From positions 992,001 to 1,056,000 of the forward strand of contig JAWNGF010000009.1 of NCBI GenBank assembly GCA_037039685.1: a stretch of 64,000 nt of DNA, in the 5' to 3' direction. The position numbers and the translations under genes are program-made. Origin of the DNA: Ceratobasidium sp. AG-K (Eukaryota; Basidiomycota; Agaricomycetes; Cantharellales; Ceratobasidiaceae). The number at the start of each line of letters is the position of its first letter. Within the stretch, counting starts at the first letter, position 1. Below the pieces are notes generated by a model, which had not been told where the DNA came from, ran no database searches, and worked only from the letters and a program-made list of their open reading frames with translations. This document shows, piece by piece, positions 22,958-33,860 of the stretch.

Positions 22958-25582
22958 CTACAGAACTGGCGCCAGCTTGCGTCTGGTGCTATCAATCGTT
23001 TCCACTGCCGTTAGTAGCTCCTCGTCCCGTTTATTCAGTTGGCGAACCCCTCGTTTCGCACTTGTGCTGTTACTCTCTGGGTAGATAAATCCGGGCCTGT
23101 GGGGAAAGGAAACAATGTCGGTAGAGCAATACTAGGATAGAGCCTGAAGCTTACTCAGGGTCGCATTGTGTTCCGTTAACGGGGACCGTGCCGTCCACAA
23201 AGTAGTTTCGTATGTGCTTCATGGTACATAGAGAAGGATGCGCAGTCCTGTTGTACCCGCGATAATATTAGTATACGATAGTCCACGCCGAGAGAATGCT
23301 AACTTACGAGCAATGACCGTATCTAAGGCAACTCGGAGTGTCGGTGACAGGGTCGCGTTGTAAAGAATGAAAGTCGCTTACCCATGTTGAACCAGCAGAG
23401 TGGCCGATTCATTGCCAAAGCCTCGGCTCATCTTCACGGCCGATGTCAATGGCGTAACTGGGTCCGCATCCAAGCTGACAAACAAAATTGGGAATCTTGG
23501 GTCGTACCGGGGGTAAATATATCGATAAGAACGTTGAAAAACTAATGTACTGACCTGGTTTTCTTCAGACCCCCTTCAGTTGTCCAGGGTCCTGTGTAGC
23601 GTTGCTTGGCCCGGAAGGGCCACCCACGACAAATACCAACTATGAATGCCCACTGCTCACCGACTGGGCTTATCTTTCCCAACTCACGGAAACTTTCGCT
23701 ACTTGTAAATAGAGCACTTGACATAGCCTAGGAACTCACTATTCGTTGTATGCGTCAACCGAGATGTTAAGTGAAGCAGAGTCGCTGCACAATATAGAAG
23801 CGATGGACTCCCTTGTGGCATAAATCTGCATCGAGCGATTGTATACGTTCTAGAAATGGGTTGGGTTAGTAGAAACCCGATTCGCCTTGCTAAGTGCTTA
23901 CCTCGTTGTAGGGCTTCGGTTGGATTTCATAATTTGAAAAATACAGTGCCGGGTATACATTCGAACCATCCCCCGCTTCAAGTTGGGTAAGAACTATGTC
24001 CCAAATTACGATTTAATCTGATATCAATCCACGTATATGCGCAAGGACTTACGCGCTGCCATATCTGGCCAAAGCTCTGGCGTATACAAAATGCCCAAGA
24101 CGCCACGCTGAACGTCGGTCGCCCTCAAGATTCCGGGACCAGCCAGCGAATCGCCCACAGTCAACGGATCGCTGCTCAGTCTCGAATATATCGCGTCCAG
24201 GCGTTTGCGTAGACTTGCTACAGTCTGTACTTCGTTCGAGCCATCCTTTGGCTTAGCGAACGCGCATTTCTCGGGCCCAGCTTCGATGCATGTCGAAAAG
24301 AAGCCGTCCAAAGTCTAGCTGCTACTTTAGCATCGGCAAGAACTGATAGGACTCGTCAAACCTTATGCGTTTCAATCATGCCGTCTCGTCCCCACTGTAG
24401 TGGGTCGTTAAAATAGGACTCCGCATCTGATACTCCATCGAGCACCATGCGCTTGACCATGTCCGGATAGAGAGCCGCGAAGGTAGCTCCGAGTATGGTG
24501 CCATAAGAGTATCTGACGGATCCACAGTTTAACATCCGAGCTTACGTGGTACAATTCACTACACACTCACCCTAGATAATTCAGTCCGTCCTCTCCCAGC
24601 GCCTCGACGATCCTCGCCATATCGTGGGCGACAGCCACTGTCCCGACGGACTGAAGCATCTGCTTGTTTCCGTTCTCCATACAGGCTAATGGGTGAGCCG
24701 CCTGCAGGGCAGCGATCCTCTTGACGTGTGCCTCTTCGGCGTTGCCACCTACGTGCGGGAACGGCGCGCTGGTGCTTATCATAACAGACCTCAGCGTATA
24801 GAACACGAACACAATGTAAATGTACCTACAGCTGTAACTGGTAGGCATGGTGCAGGAACTTTGCCTCAGTGTTGAAACAAGCGGTTGATGGACCGGTAAG
24901 GTTTACACCACTGTACAATAGCAAACTGAGTACGTTTGGTCTATGATGGTATCTTAAGTCCAGGGACGTACCGTGGATCGAACCCAAGAATGTCATAGCG
25001 ACCTTCTACCTGCGCGCCTGACATATCGAAGTGAGCTTCGAAATACGCATATATCTAGTGAGTTGATATATACTTACTGAGCGCTTCACCGCCGCTTGCT
25101 ATCCAGGCGGCTCCAGAACCGCCGGGGCCCTTGATGTAGGTGTTGGTGAATATTCAGTTGGACTACGGGACGGTACAACTCACTCCAGGATTGGCTAAGA
25201 CAGTCCCTAGACGCTGGTCCGCAGGAACAGTAGCAGGGAACTTGCGCATAAATATTGAGACAGTTGCATTGCTGCTTGGGTCCGAGTACTAGCGTGTTGG
25301 GGTCAGCACCCTGGGTCGATGGCGATCATAGACCACACACGACTTACATCCATAGGCACGTCGAAAAACGCGCACTGGGTTGTGGCGCTGTCTGGGCAGG
25401 CAAACCACGAGATGTTTGCTGCCTGACGCGCGATCGGTACGTGAGCACCACGGACGCTTGACACGAGAGGGGCGATCTAAAGATAATACGTCCACCATTA
25501 ACACGTCTGTATTGTAGGTGATCCGCAAACGTACCATTAATCCGCCGATAATAACTCGCGCCGATAACGCTATAGCTGCCAT
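22958..25582 (-). CDS. Secreted alpha/beta hydrolase, tripeptidyl aminopeptidase-like (TAP-like)
   Basis: The start at 25582 gives MAAIALSARVIIGGLM|IAPLVSSVRGAHV, a plausible signal peptide. The hydrolase core contains ISWFACPD, VPMD|YSDPSSNATV and LGTVLANPG|GPGGSGAAW (oxyanion-hole loop), then GRYDILGFDPRG and GLNYLG|YSYGT (nucleophile elbow, Ser). The C-terminal TAP-like part has ILFVSLDADPVTPLTSA (acidic residue) and LLVQHG followed by the HCS/HPSLC region (His), with MKHIRNYFVDGTVP. It ends ETIDSTRRKLAPVL with TAG at 22958-22960. About ten short introns interrupt it. The family cleaves short peptides from N-termini or acts as an esterase; extracellular nutrient use is the likely role. Confidence 0.85.
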
Positions 25583-26588
25583 GATTGAATATGTTGCTGA
25601 GCTACAAGCTATAGCTGGCTTACGCGTCTTTAAGTATGCCACTCTCGCAGCTGAGGCAGTGCCCGCGGCATGCGAACAGCTGCTATTGCGTCAATGCTAT
25701 GCCCGAATAAACTTTTGTGGACATGCTGGTGAATCTGGCATCAAGTTCTCCACGCAAACATCCTCCGGTCTACGTAATTTCTATGATTATAAATACTGCG
25801 TATTGCATACGGAACGCAGGCCATCGGTACGCCAAGCACGCACGTATGTTATTAGCAAACCTGTGACTGACATCAATGTCGTCTCATTGGTCTCGTTCTG
25901 GCGCCCATGTCCGCTTATGCAGTTGGAATGAGGGGCTATGCTGTAAGAACGCCTTGGACCGCAGTTTATTTCGCTGCGCATATCACTGCGCGTCTATCCA
26001 CGCTCCCTGCAGATATTTTCTGGCACGTTCGTACGACGTGAAGTAACACCATGCGCTTTACGCGTAAAGGAGCTCAGTCAAAACCTGTGATTGGTTTGGC
26101 GTGGTTCTCGAGCTCACTGGTCGACCACGATATCATTTCAAGTTTGCAAGTGGGGTAAGACATGCCCACACGCTTCAGCATATGCTGTTGGCGAGCAGAG
26201 TCCTGCCCAAGTAATGTCTAGGTATGTGTTTGAAGCCATATTGAGAGGAGCGAATATCTCATTACGACGGGTTGGAGCCAGCATGTGGCTATCAAATCGG
26301 CGGCCGTGCGGCTTTCAACGCGTGTCAACGCCTTGTCGCATCGTTCCGAAGTCAAAATAGCAAGCAACAAGGCTTAGCAGCCAGGTACTCGCTCGTTTAA
26401 TGTTAAATCAGATTTGAGGAGCCAAACCCACTACGCACACGATCGTTGGTGGGGCAGATTCATCGATTGGTGACCGTCTTCACCGGTATTGGGTCACGGC
26501 GAATGTGTGCATCAACGTCAGACGAATGGACGGATCATAGGGTATTCCTGAACGAGTAATACCTTCGCACCCAATGATGTAACCTGTT
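25583..26588. other. Intergenic
   Basis: About 1 kb between the hydrolase start and the NudC-domain gene stop, both on the minus strand. The open frames here (25518-25931 + and 26091-26360 +) lack motifs. No gene seen. Confidence 0.45.
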
Positions 26589-28484
26589 CTACATGAAATT
26601 TCGAAGAACAACCATGTGCTTTTCGCATAAGCAACAGATAATGGCACCTTCGCCTTCCCCAAGTGGAATACTTGCAATCCCCAATAATGCACCAGTTGCT
26701 TGAGATGCCACAGATAGAATACTCTGGTACGACCACTGTGCTTTTTGCTTCCCATGCCCTCGGTATATGTAAACATTTCCTGTTCCGTGCGTCGAACCAC
26801 TCTCGAACGCGAGGACCATTCGGTCCCCATCGTGTACCACGAACCTAGTGTCCCGTTTGGAGGCTAATACGAATGAGAGTGCCGAGAACGTCGAGGTATG
26901 TGTCCAAGTCCTTGGTGGTTGAGACTCAAAGAGTAAACCATCAATATCCCTCCGAACAACAAGGGAAGCGCTAGCATCCGACATCCTTGATGTTGAAATG
27001 GGCATCGACAGGATAGACACTTCGTGCTGATCCACTTTCACTTGCCCCGACCCTGCCTCGATGCGCATTACGTTCACTCTCTGACCTACTTGCCCAGGTG
27101 CGTCCAGCTCCTCATCCACATCCGGGTTTGCTAAACTCGGCATCGCACTTTCGCCATCTGCCAGGCCGGTCGTGTATTTCTCCAACGCCTCGCGAATATG
27201 CGCCAGTTCTGACGGGTCGAGCGTCTCTGGAACCTCAGGTTGCCCGGCCGAGTCAGCAAAGACGTGCGACCATCGTGTACCAGCTTCTTTCTTCTCGAGG
27301 TGGAGGGTGAGTAGCCCCACGTTGGATTCTCGTTCGTCCGGGTTGCGTTCCCATGTCCAGAGGCTTGCACCTGGGTCGATGTCGGCCCACCATGGGCATT
27401 GAGCATATTGCGGGAGTGGGACAGAGGATGAGCTCGAGGTAAGAATAGAAAGCGTCAAATGTGGCCTAGCGAGTGTGATTCGAATGGCGGGTTTGGTGGT
27501 GGTAGAAGGAAGGGGGAACATGATTGTTATAGAGTCATGGGTTTGAGTCCAAGAGTACGCGTGTGGTGGAGGTACGGTAGGAACAGCGGGCACATCAAGA
27601 TTCTCGCTTGCTCGTGGGATAGGTGTGATTTCGTCCCTTGTGGGTGTCGGTTCAACTGGCTCGGGCGTCTGTGTTGGATGAAAGACAGATGCCGCAGATA
27701 CAATGTATGCGTTTGTGCCAGCATCAAATTGAACATTCGCCGGAATACTTGTGCCTCGGAGCGACCACAGTTCGGAGATTGTGTTCGCTTGGGGGTCGAG
27801 GCAAAGAGCAACGAGGTCGTACACAGACGGGGGTTTAGAGTTCGGGTCTGACAATCGAGTTTCCTCGACTGCCCGCTTTGTGACTAGGGCAACCAACCCA
27901 GACTGGGTTTCACGGACATGTAAGAGTCGGAGAGGAACGAGCGAACCAGATTCGTTCACAAGTTCGAAGGATGAGGCCGCCTCGGCTGGCCTAGTAGAGG
28001 CGTTCGACTGGTCAAAGACGTAAAAGCGCCCATTGCCATCGGAGACAAGCCATCGACCGAAAGCTATCCCAAGCGCGACAGAGTACTCCCCATCCTCAGA
28101 TTTGGATTGCGAAATCTCTTGTGGAATTTCGAATATCGGACGAAATGACGGCGAGTACGCTTCCTAGCGAGCCCACTCAGAACCAATAGAACTCCAATGG
28201 CGTACTCACGGACTTACATCAATCTTGACTAAAATAACACTGCCATTCTGATCGATGTACACCATCCCATCGCCATTTACTTCGGGGTAGAGATGATTAT
28301 GCTTGATCCGTGCAGAGACTTCGGTAAACGGTACGATACGTCGAGCAGAGACAGTAGATTGTGTAGCACCTGGAGCAGGTAGAGGAAAGCTTCCTACGCA
28401 ATCGTCTTGCTCCAAAAGCTTGAGTTTGTAGCCGTCAAATTTCGGATTGAGCAGAGAAGTGTCGGGGGTAAACGCGGGAGGCAT
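26589..28484 (-). CDS. NudC domain-containing protein 1 (NUDCD1/CML66-like)
   Basis: Exons 28218-28484 and 26589-28163 (54-nt intron) give 613 residues, ending at TAG 26589-26591. The N-terminus MPPAFTPDTSLLNPKFDGYK and a beta-propeller-like first half (GRWLVSDGNGRFYVFD) precede a CS domain. That domain reads YSWTQTHDSITIMFPLP, then IRITLARPHLTLSI, CPWWADIDPGASLWTWE and LTLHLEKKEAGTRWSHVF. The sequence TLDPSELAHIREALEKYT is typical of the NUDCD1 family. The C-terminal half is again beta-rich (VLAFESGSTHGTGNVYIY). CS-domain proteins act as co-chaperones with Hsp90 and dynein-related complexes; a direct function for this one is not shown. Confidence 0.85.
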
Positions 28485-28758
28485 GGTGAGATGTGAGCGA
28501 ACTTAGAAATGTTTATTCGGAGGGTTTCTATTTGGAGTCAGAGTTCGGGTGTATCCAAGAGATCAACGAGACAAACCAGTCGTGGTCCTGCGGCGATTGG
28601 GCACAGGCCAAGCAATGAGCCATGACATAAGCCCATGTGATCAACAAGGTCAAAATCGAGATTTGTGAATGACCAAACCACACACACACACATGCTCAAA
28701 AAATGTCGAATTTCATACAAATTCAAGTTTATTTCAATCGCGATCCTGGTACAAGCAT

Positions 28759-29210
28759 CTACGAAAGCGAAGCTCCAACAAAGGATGGGGCGCTGCTCGC
28801 TCACGACCCGGTGCACCGACTTGGTCGTTGGGTCAACCCAAGCACATTCGCGACTTTCGAGTGTGGTGAATCCTTTTTGTAGACGTCAGAAGCCTTATTC
28901 AAGCAAAGAACATCGAGTGAACGCACCAGGTTGGATAGCCTCGAAAATCTTCTTCTTGGATTCAACTGGCTCAAAGGTTCCTGGCCCGTGAAGCGCTCGC
29001 CTTCAAAGTAGACTTTGTCGCCAGGCTGGGACCCCTCGGGTGGGTTGACGATTTCGATCCCGTGATCCTTGCCGTCCTTGTGGGTGGCCTACGTGATGCC
29101 ATAAGGGATCGAGTAAGGCATATGTAAAGGACAAACTTACACATAGAACCATGACAAAACTTTTGACACCACGCATATTCGCGGGCTTGAGATTACACGC
29201 CTTCGAAGTT
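28759..29210 (-). pseudogene. EMAPII / Arc1-like tRNA-binding domain relic
   Basis: Minus-strand pieces read CNLKPANMRGVKSFVMVLC|ATHKDGKDHGIEIV, then GDKVYFEGERFTGQEPLSQLN, KKKIFEAIQPG|, VYKK, GFTTLESRECAWVDPTTKSV, and finally APSFVGASLS with TAG at 28759-28761. This is the C-terminal OB-fold tRNA-binding domain found in Arc1, EMAPII and some synthetases. Single-base shifts are needed before KKK, before GFTT and before APS, and no N-terminal half is present upstream. Introns are still visible (for example a 3' acceptor before ATHKD). It is most likely a truncated duplicate that decayed; base-calling errors are a less likely alternative. Confidence 0.7.
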
Positions 29211-29997
29211 GTAGTATTTCCCAGAGCGCGATTTTAACCTCTAATGCGGGTCTTGGAGGGAGGAATAATGAGCATGATCTCGCGCCAACCCAGGTTCGAA
29301 TAAGAGTTCGAAGTGAACCGCTAGATTAGGTAGTAGGATCGCTGTCCAACCTCCGAGCTCGTATTTGCACACACCACCGAGGCAACTATGACGCTGCCCC
29401 TCTCCGTGGTCAGCCCGAAATCGAACCCAATCATTACTTACCGTTTTCTAGCTACAAAATCCAAAGCTTCCCCAGGAGTCGCCTATATTATACTCCAAGA
29501 ACGCCGAGCATCCCAACACACAGCAATGTGAAAGCAGTCCAAACGAACTGGTGAGCTTGATGAAAGCTCATAGACTGCAAGGTGGCGAGGATCGATCCTT
29601 GATGATAAGAAGCGCAAGCACCACATAAGCCTGCATACAAGCCGTGACGCAAACACACATCGTGGGTGGGAACCGATCACCGATTGAGTGATCAAATCGA
29701 CATCTGAGAGGCATCCAATGCGCCACGGGACCTTTCGACTAGTGTGTCTACCGCCAATGGGCATGTTGCAAGATACCACTATAGGGAATTGATGCATTAA
29801 CCCCCGAAGCTATCACAAATAATACAAAGTCGACGATAAATGAGACATAATCCTAAGTAAACGTACATACACCGGAAGACATTGACCCGTTCGAGTCCGT
29901 TCATATTTTAATCGATAGCGAGACTGAAGCTTGGACTTATTGGCGGAAGTTATGAAGTTGAATCCTGAGGGCGAATTTGAAGTGTGTTTTCTGCCGA
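29211..29997. other. Intergenic
   Basis: No gene or repeat that I can support; short open frames only. Confidence 0.4.
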
Positions 29998-30719
29998 CTA
30001 AGCAAGCAATGAATGAAATTGTAAGCCTAAAAGATCTCGTCCCGACAAAAAGCTAATGAACATACGGGAGAACGAGACTTTTCTGCAGCTTTTTTGCATC
30101 TCCGGAACTTTCTCTGAGGGGTATCCGGGAGTTTGCACCAGATGCAGGTATAATAGCCATCTGTCTTGTCTGGAGAATACACACATCCTAACGAGTTTGT
30201 ACGAGTATTAGCAGCTCGAACAGCTTATTTGGTTTGCACTCCACTGACCGTCTTCCCTCTGACCACTTTTATTGTTGGTGCTGTTTGGATCCTCTAACGT
30301 GTTTTGGTTCACAGGTTCTCGCATCTCCTCATCAAGCCCCCGGAATTCGACTCGGATCCCACGCTGAACTGGCTCGTCCCATGATTCGCTCGGGTAGTAC
30401 AACACTGGCACTGGACTCTTCGTTCTCTCATTATCCTCTACCAAACCTCCAGCCCTAATTTCCTACTCAAATATTAGCTCTGACTCTTAAACGTCAGGGC
30501 CGGCAACTCACCCGATGCCTCGCATCGGTCCTCCAGTGACCAATCATCGCACTACGTGTCTTCCATAGGTCCTCGTTCGAGCTATGTACGTTACAGACTA
30601 GACATCTATATAGTCCATTCTTGTGTTTTACGTTCTGGGGAGCTGCGATACCGAGTCATGAGCCATCAATCATGAGGTGAGAACAAGAGCTTACAAAAGA
30701 TGTCGTCATCGCTACTCAT
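29998..30719 (-). CDS. Zinc-finger protein, LYYPxxSxDEPVQxG family, copy 4
   Basis: The start at 30719 (MSSDDDIF|SPQNVKHK) leads to a first finger, LYRCLVCNVHSSNEDLW then MIGHWRTDARH. After an intron (donor GTGAGT near 30515) come VPVLYYPSESWDEPVQRG and an acidic/polar linker ending QREDG. A GTCAGT donor sits at the same place as in copy 1. The next exon carries a second cluster, YYTCIWCKLPDTPQRKFRRC. The last exon is uncertain; the frame closes with TAG at 29998. No internal stop interrupts the joined exons, so this copy may be functional. It lies 10 kb from the other three copies. Confidence 0.5.
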
Positions 30720-31026
30720 GGGGCGCCCAGAAACCATCCGAAGCTTGTTGTGCATGAGTACCATGAGCAGAAGAACGAAGGCGTTGAACGATCTGGAGAG
30801 GAGAGTGGACGGTGTCGTGGGTGACAACAGATGTGAACCAGTGAGACATGTGGCGCTCTCGGATCGGCACCAACAGATCACATAAGCAAAAATCCAGGTC
30901 CGAACCACAACGTCTAAATCTTACATCAGTCAGCGAAGAATAAAGAAAACTAGGATTACAGGGCTGTATCCTTACATTACATCTAAGCACAAGAAAGAGA
31001 AAAGATACATAGGAAAAGAACGGTAT

Positions 31027-33337
31027 CTATGACCACACGTCCAACAACAACCTCGACCTCTCCTTCATCGTCTTCAACTCGTCCGCCCCGTTCTTGCCCG
31101 CCTCGTTGAAAATCTGAACCAAGATATCCTCAACCGCCTTGCTCATGTTCTTGGCGTCACCACAAATGTAAACATAGCCACGCTTATCAATGACCGCCTC
31201 CGAGACCGCCGCACGGTCGTTCCAGAGCAGATCTTGGACATAGATCTTGCTGCCATCGGGCTTGCGCGCGCCGCTTCGGGAAAACGCATTGCGCATCGTG
31301 AACTTGCCCTTGAGCTCGGCCTCGTACTCGGGCCACTCAGACTTGTACAAAAAGTCCTCGTTCTCGTCGCGGCATCCGTAGTAGAGCGTAATCTGGCCCC
31401 AGTCGGCGAGGGCGTCGGCGCCATTCTTCTCGATGGCTTTGCGGGCGAGGGCGACACGTTCTTGTACAAAGCCGCGGAAGGGAGCGACGCCCGTACCAGG
31501 GCCGATCATGATAACGGGGGTCTTGGGGTTCGTGGGCAGCCTGAAGGTTGAGCGACGGACATGGATAGGTGCCTTGAATCCGGCATCACCCTTGTAAGAT
31601 GATCGAGGTCCAGAGATCGCATACACGGGGTTGGTAACACTTTCGATACCGTCCTGGGACTGCAGGGGGGCCTCTTCGCCATTAGCCGCCAACTTCAAGT
31701 TCAACAAGTAGTTGGAGCCGACACCAAACACGTACTTGGAAGGCGTACGCTCGGACGCCTCGCTCTCCCACTTGAGCACCACGCATGTAACGTGGATCGA
31801 CGTAGGGTGAAGCTTGGGCGAGGATGAGATCGAGTAGTAACGGGGCTGGAGGCGAGGAATCGCTCCGACAATGACGTCAAATGGAATGTTCCAGACCGAG
31901 GTGTTCTCAGCCGTAGGCCGCGTGTTGAGCGGGTTCCCGGCTACGAGCTGGAGAACTTCGCCGAGCTTAAGACATCCGGCGGCAACCACAGATCCATACA
32001 GAGCCTTGTCGCTTGCGAGTGCGGCGAGGGCTGCGCCGGCCTCGGGGGTTGGCGCGAACTTGGCGAGCTGACCAAGAGTCTGGCGGCCCGCAAGCGCAGA
32101 GATATCGATATAGTGCCTGAGTACCGTCTCATATGTGGTGGGAACGGGGAAGGGAACCTTGGCGAGCTGAGGATCGAGCGATTCGATATCGATCACAGCA
32201 GTCCGGCGTTCGGGAGACCCAAGCCCGAGGGCAAAGAGCAAACGATCGACTTCCAAATCCGGGTTCGAGGGCCAGAGCCCAACGTGATCGCCGTGCTGGT
32301 AGGTAATGCCCGAGCCCTCAATATTGAATTCCGCATGTACGCAGTTGCGATCTCCACCAATCGTAAAGAGCTCCCGGATATTCTGGATTGGCGCAGGATA
32401 TGGGTTTTTGGCATCATGGATGCCACGTGTTTTCGTCAATGCGCGTGCGGAAAGTTCACCTAAATGACACGTGAACAAATTATTACAAAAAAGTGGCACG
32501 ACTTCCAAATCATCGAAAACTTACCAAGGTACACTTTCTCGGGAGGATGTGTGTCAACCTCGGTGACCTTGAAGTCGGGCGTTTCTCCCCCTGCACCTTC
32601 TTCCACGCCCATTATGCGCGCGAATTCGGGCCACATCTTCTCTTTCCACTCGAGATAGTCTTCCTCCATGCTCTTGTCGTCGTCACCTTCTCCGCGCTCT
32701 CCGATACGCTGAGCGCCCATCTCGGTAAGCTTCTCATCGACGTCGCGTGCGATCTTGTTGTAGTGCTCGTACGTCTTGTTTCCGAGGCCGAATACAACGT
32801 ACTTCAAGCCCTCCAAGCGGTGCTCGCCGTTGGAGAACTCGAAATCGGATTCGTTGATGTTGGACATGAATTCGACCGCATTATCTGTCGGCTCGCCTTC
32901 ACCGTACGTGGCCATGACGAACACAGCAGCAGAGCCTTCCGGGAGCGCGTCGAGCTTGTTGAAGTCGTATTCTTCAAGGTCGCATACAAGCGATCCGATT
33001 CCAAAGCGTGATTTAGCCTCCTTGGCAATTCGAATCGCATATTCTTCAGCAGTACCCGTTTGCGAGCCGTAAAAAATGGCCAGGCGCTTTTTCTGTACAT
33101 TGGAACACGCATTAGCTGACATTAATAGATTGAATGCAATGTACGCACGCTGGCAATCATTTTCGCGACAAAATCGCGTGGGTCGCCTTGGTCTGCGAGC
33201 GCCTTGCCTTTGGTAATTGCAGGCACAGACTTGTCTTTCTGCCCGCCAAAGAGCTGCTCGCGAAATATGTAAGCGGTAGTGAGACCAACGCCGACACCGA
33301 TAATGGCCATGTCATTGGGGGAGAGTGCGGGTGCCAT
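31027..33337 (-). CDS. NCP1: NADPH-cytochrome P450 reductase
   Basis: Exons 33149-33337, 32525-33092 and 31027-32459 give 729 residues, ending RLLLDVWS with TAG. The enzyme passes electrons from NADPH through FAD and FMN to microsomal P450s. An N-terminal membrane anchor (MAIIGVGVGLTTAYIF) is followed by a flavodoxin domain with FMN-loop YGSQTGTAEEYA, FVMATYGEGEPTDNA and VFGLGNKTYEHYN. The connecting and FAD domain contains PRLQPRYYSISSS. The NADPH side contains MIGPGTGVAPFRGF, LYYGCRDENEDFLYK and GYVYICGDAKNMSKAV, and the terminal Trp that stacks on FAD is present. Length and motifs match the eukaryotic family. It sits at the endoplasmic reticulum and supports sterol synthesis and xenobiotic oxidation. 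Confidence 0.97.
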
Positions 33338-33860
33338 GTCGTTTATGTTACTGGATGGGCGTGGCGAGCATTTACTCCGGTCAGCTTGGAACCGAGCACT
33401 TGAGACTGTACACACCTCTATAATACGGATTAAGTGTAAATGGGTATTGACGTGTCTAGAAAGGCCAAAGGAAGGCAGGAGGGCGAGACCTGTGGTGGTA
33501 GACTTGGTCAAAACCGTGCTGCTCTGATTTATAGCCCTGATTATGTAATGGCCACTTTGCTCCGAGTCGCGCCGGGCGCCGATGTAGATTTCCGCCCAAC
33601 GACTGGAACGAAGGCACTGCGTCAGGCCGAGAAGCTCAGTATCAACTCGAATTCAGGTTTGGCTTTTGCGCTGTAACCTCCGACGTATATTCTTGCTGAA
33701 CCGCGCGATCCGCTGTCCCTGCACCATCCTGTGCGTGGCACCATCGTGGCGCTTCGATGCTGTGTTGTAGCTCCGCATTTCAGATTCGCCCCCAGAGGGG
33801 CCTTGTCACTCGCAATTGGATTTTTATTTTGCACCATAACATACTATCATATCTCATAGC
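33338..33860. other. Intergenic, upstream of P450 reductase
   Basis: Promoter region of the reductase and 3' flank of the permease gene, both on the minus strand. No gene seen. Confidence 0.45.

Noticed and set aside
26480..26830. Minus-strand open frame overlapping the end of the NudC-domain gene
   Set aside because: Different frame from the NudC-domain coding exon and no motif; treated as a shadow.
30666..30908. Longer N-terminus for zinc-finger copy 4 from an upstream ATG
   Set aside because: The extra residues are hydrophobic and unlike other copies; ATG at 30719 directly precedes the conserved acidic start.
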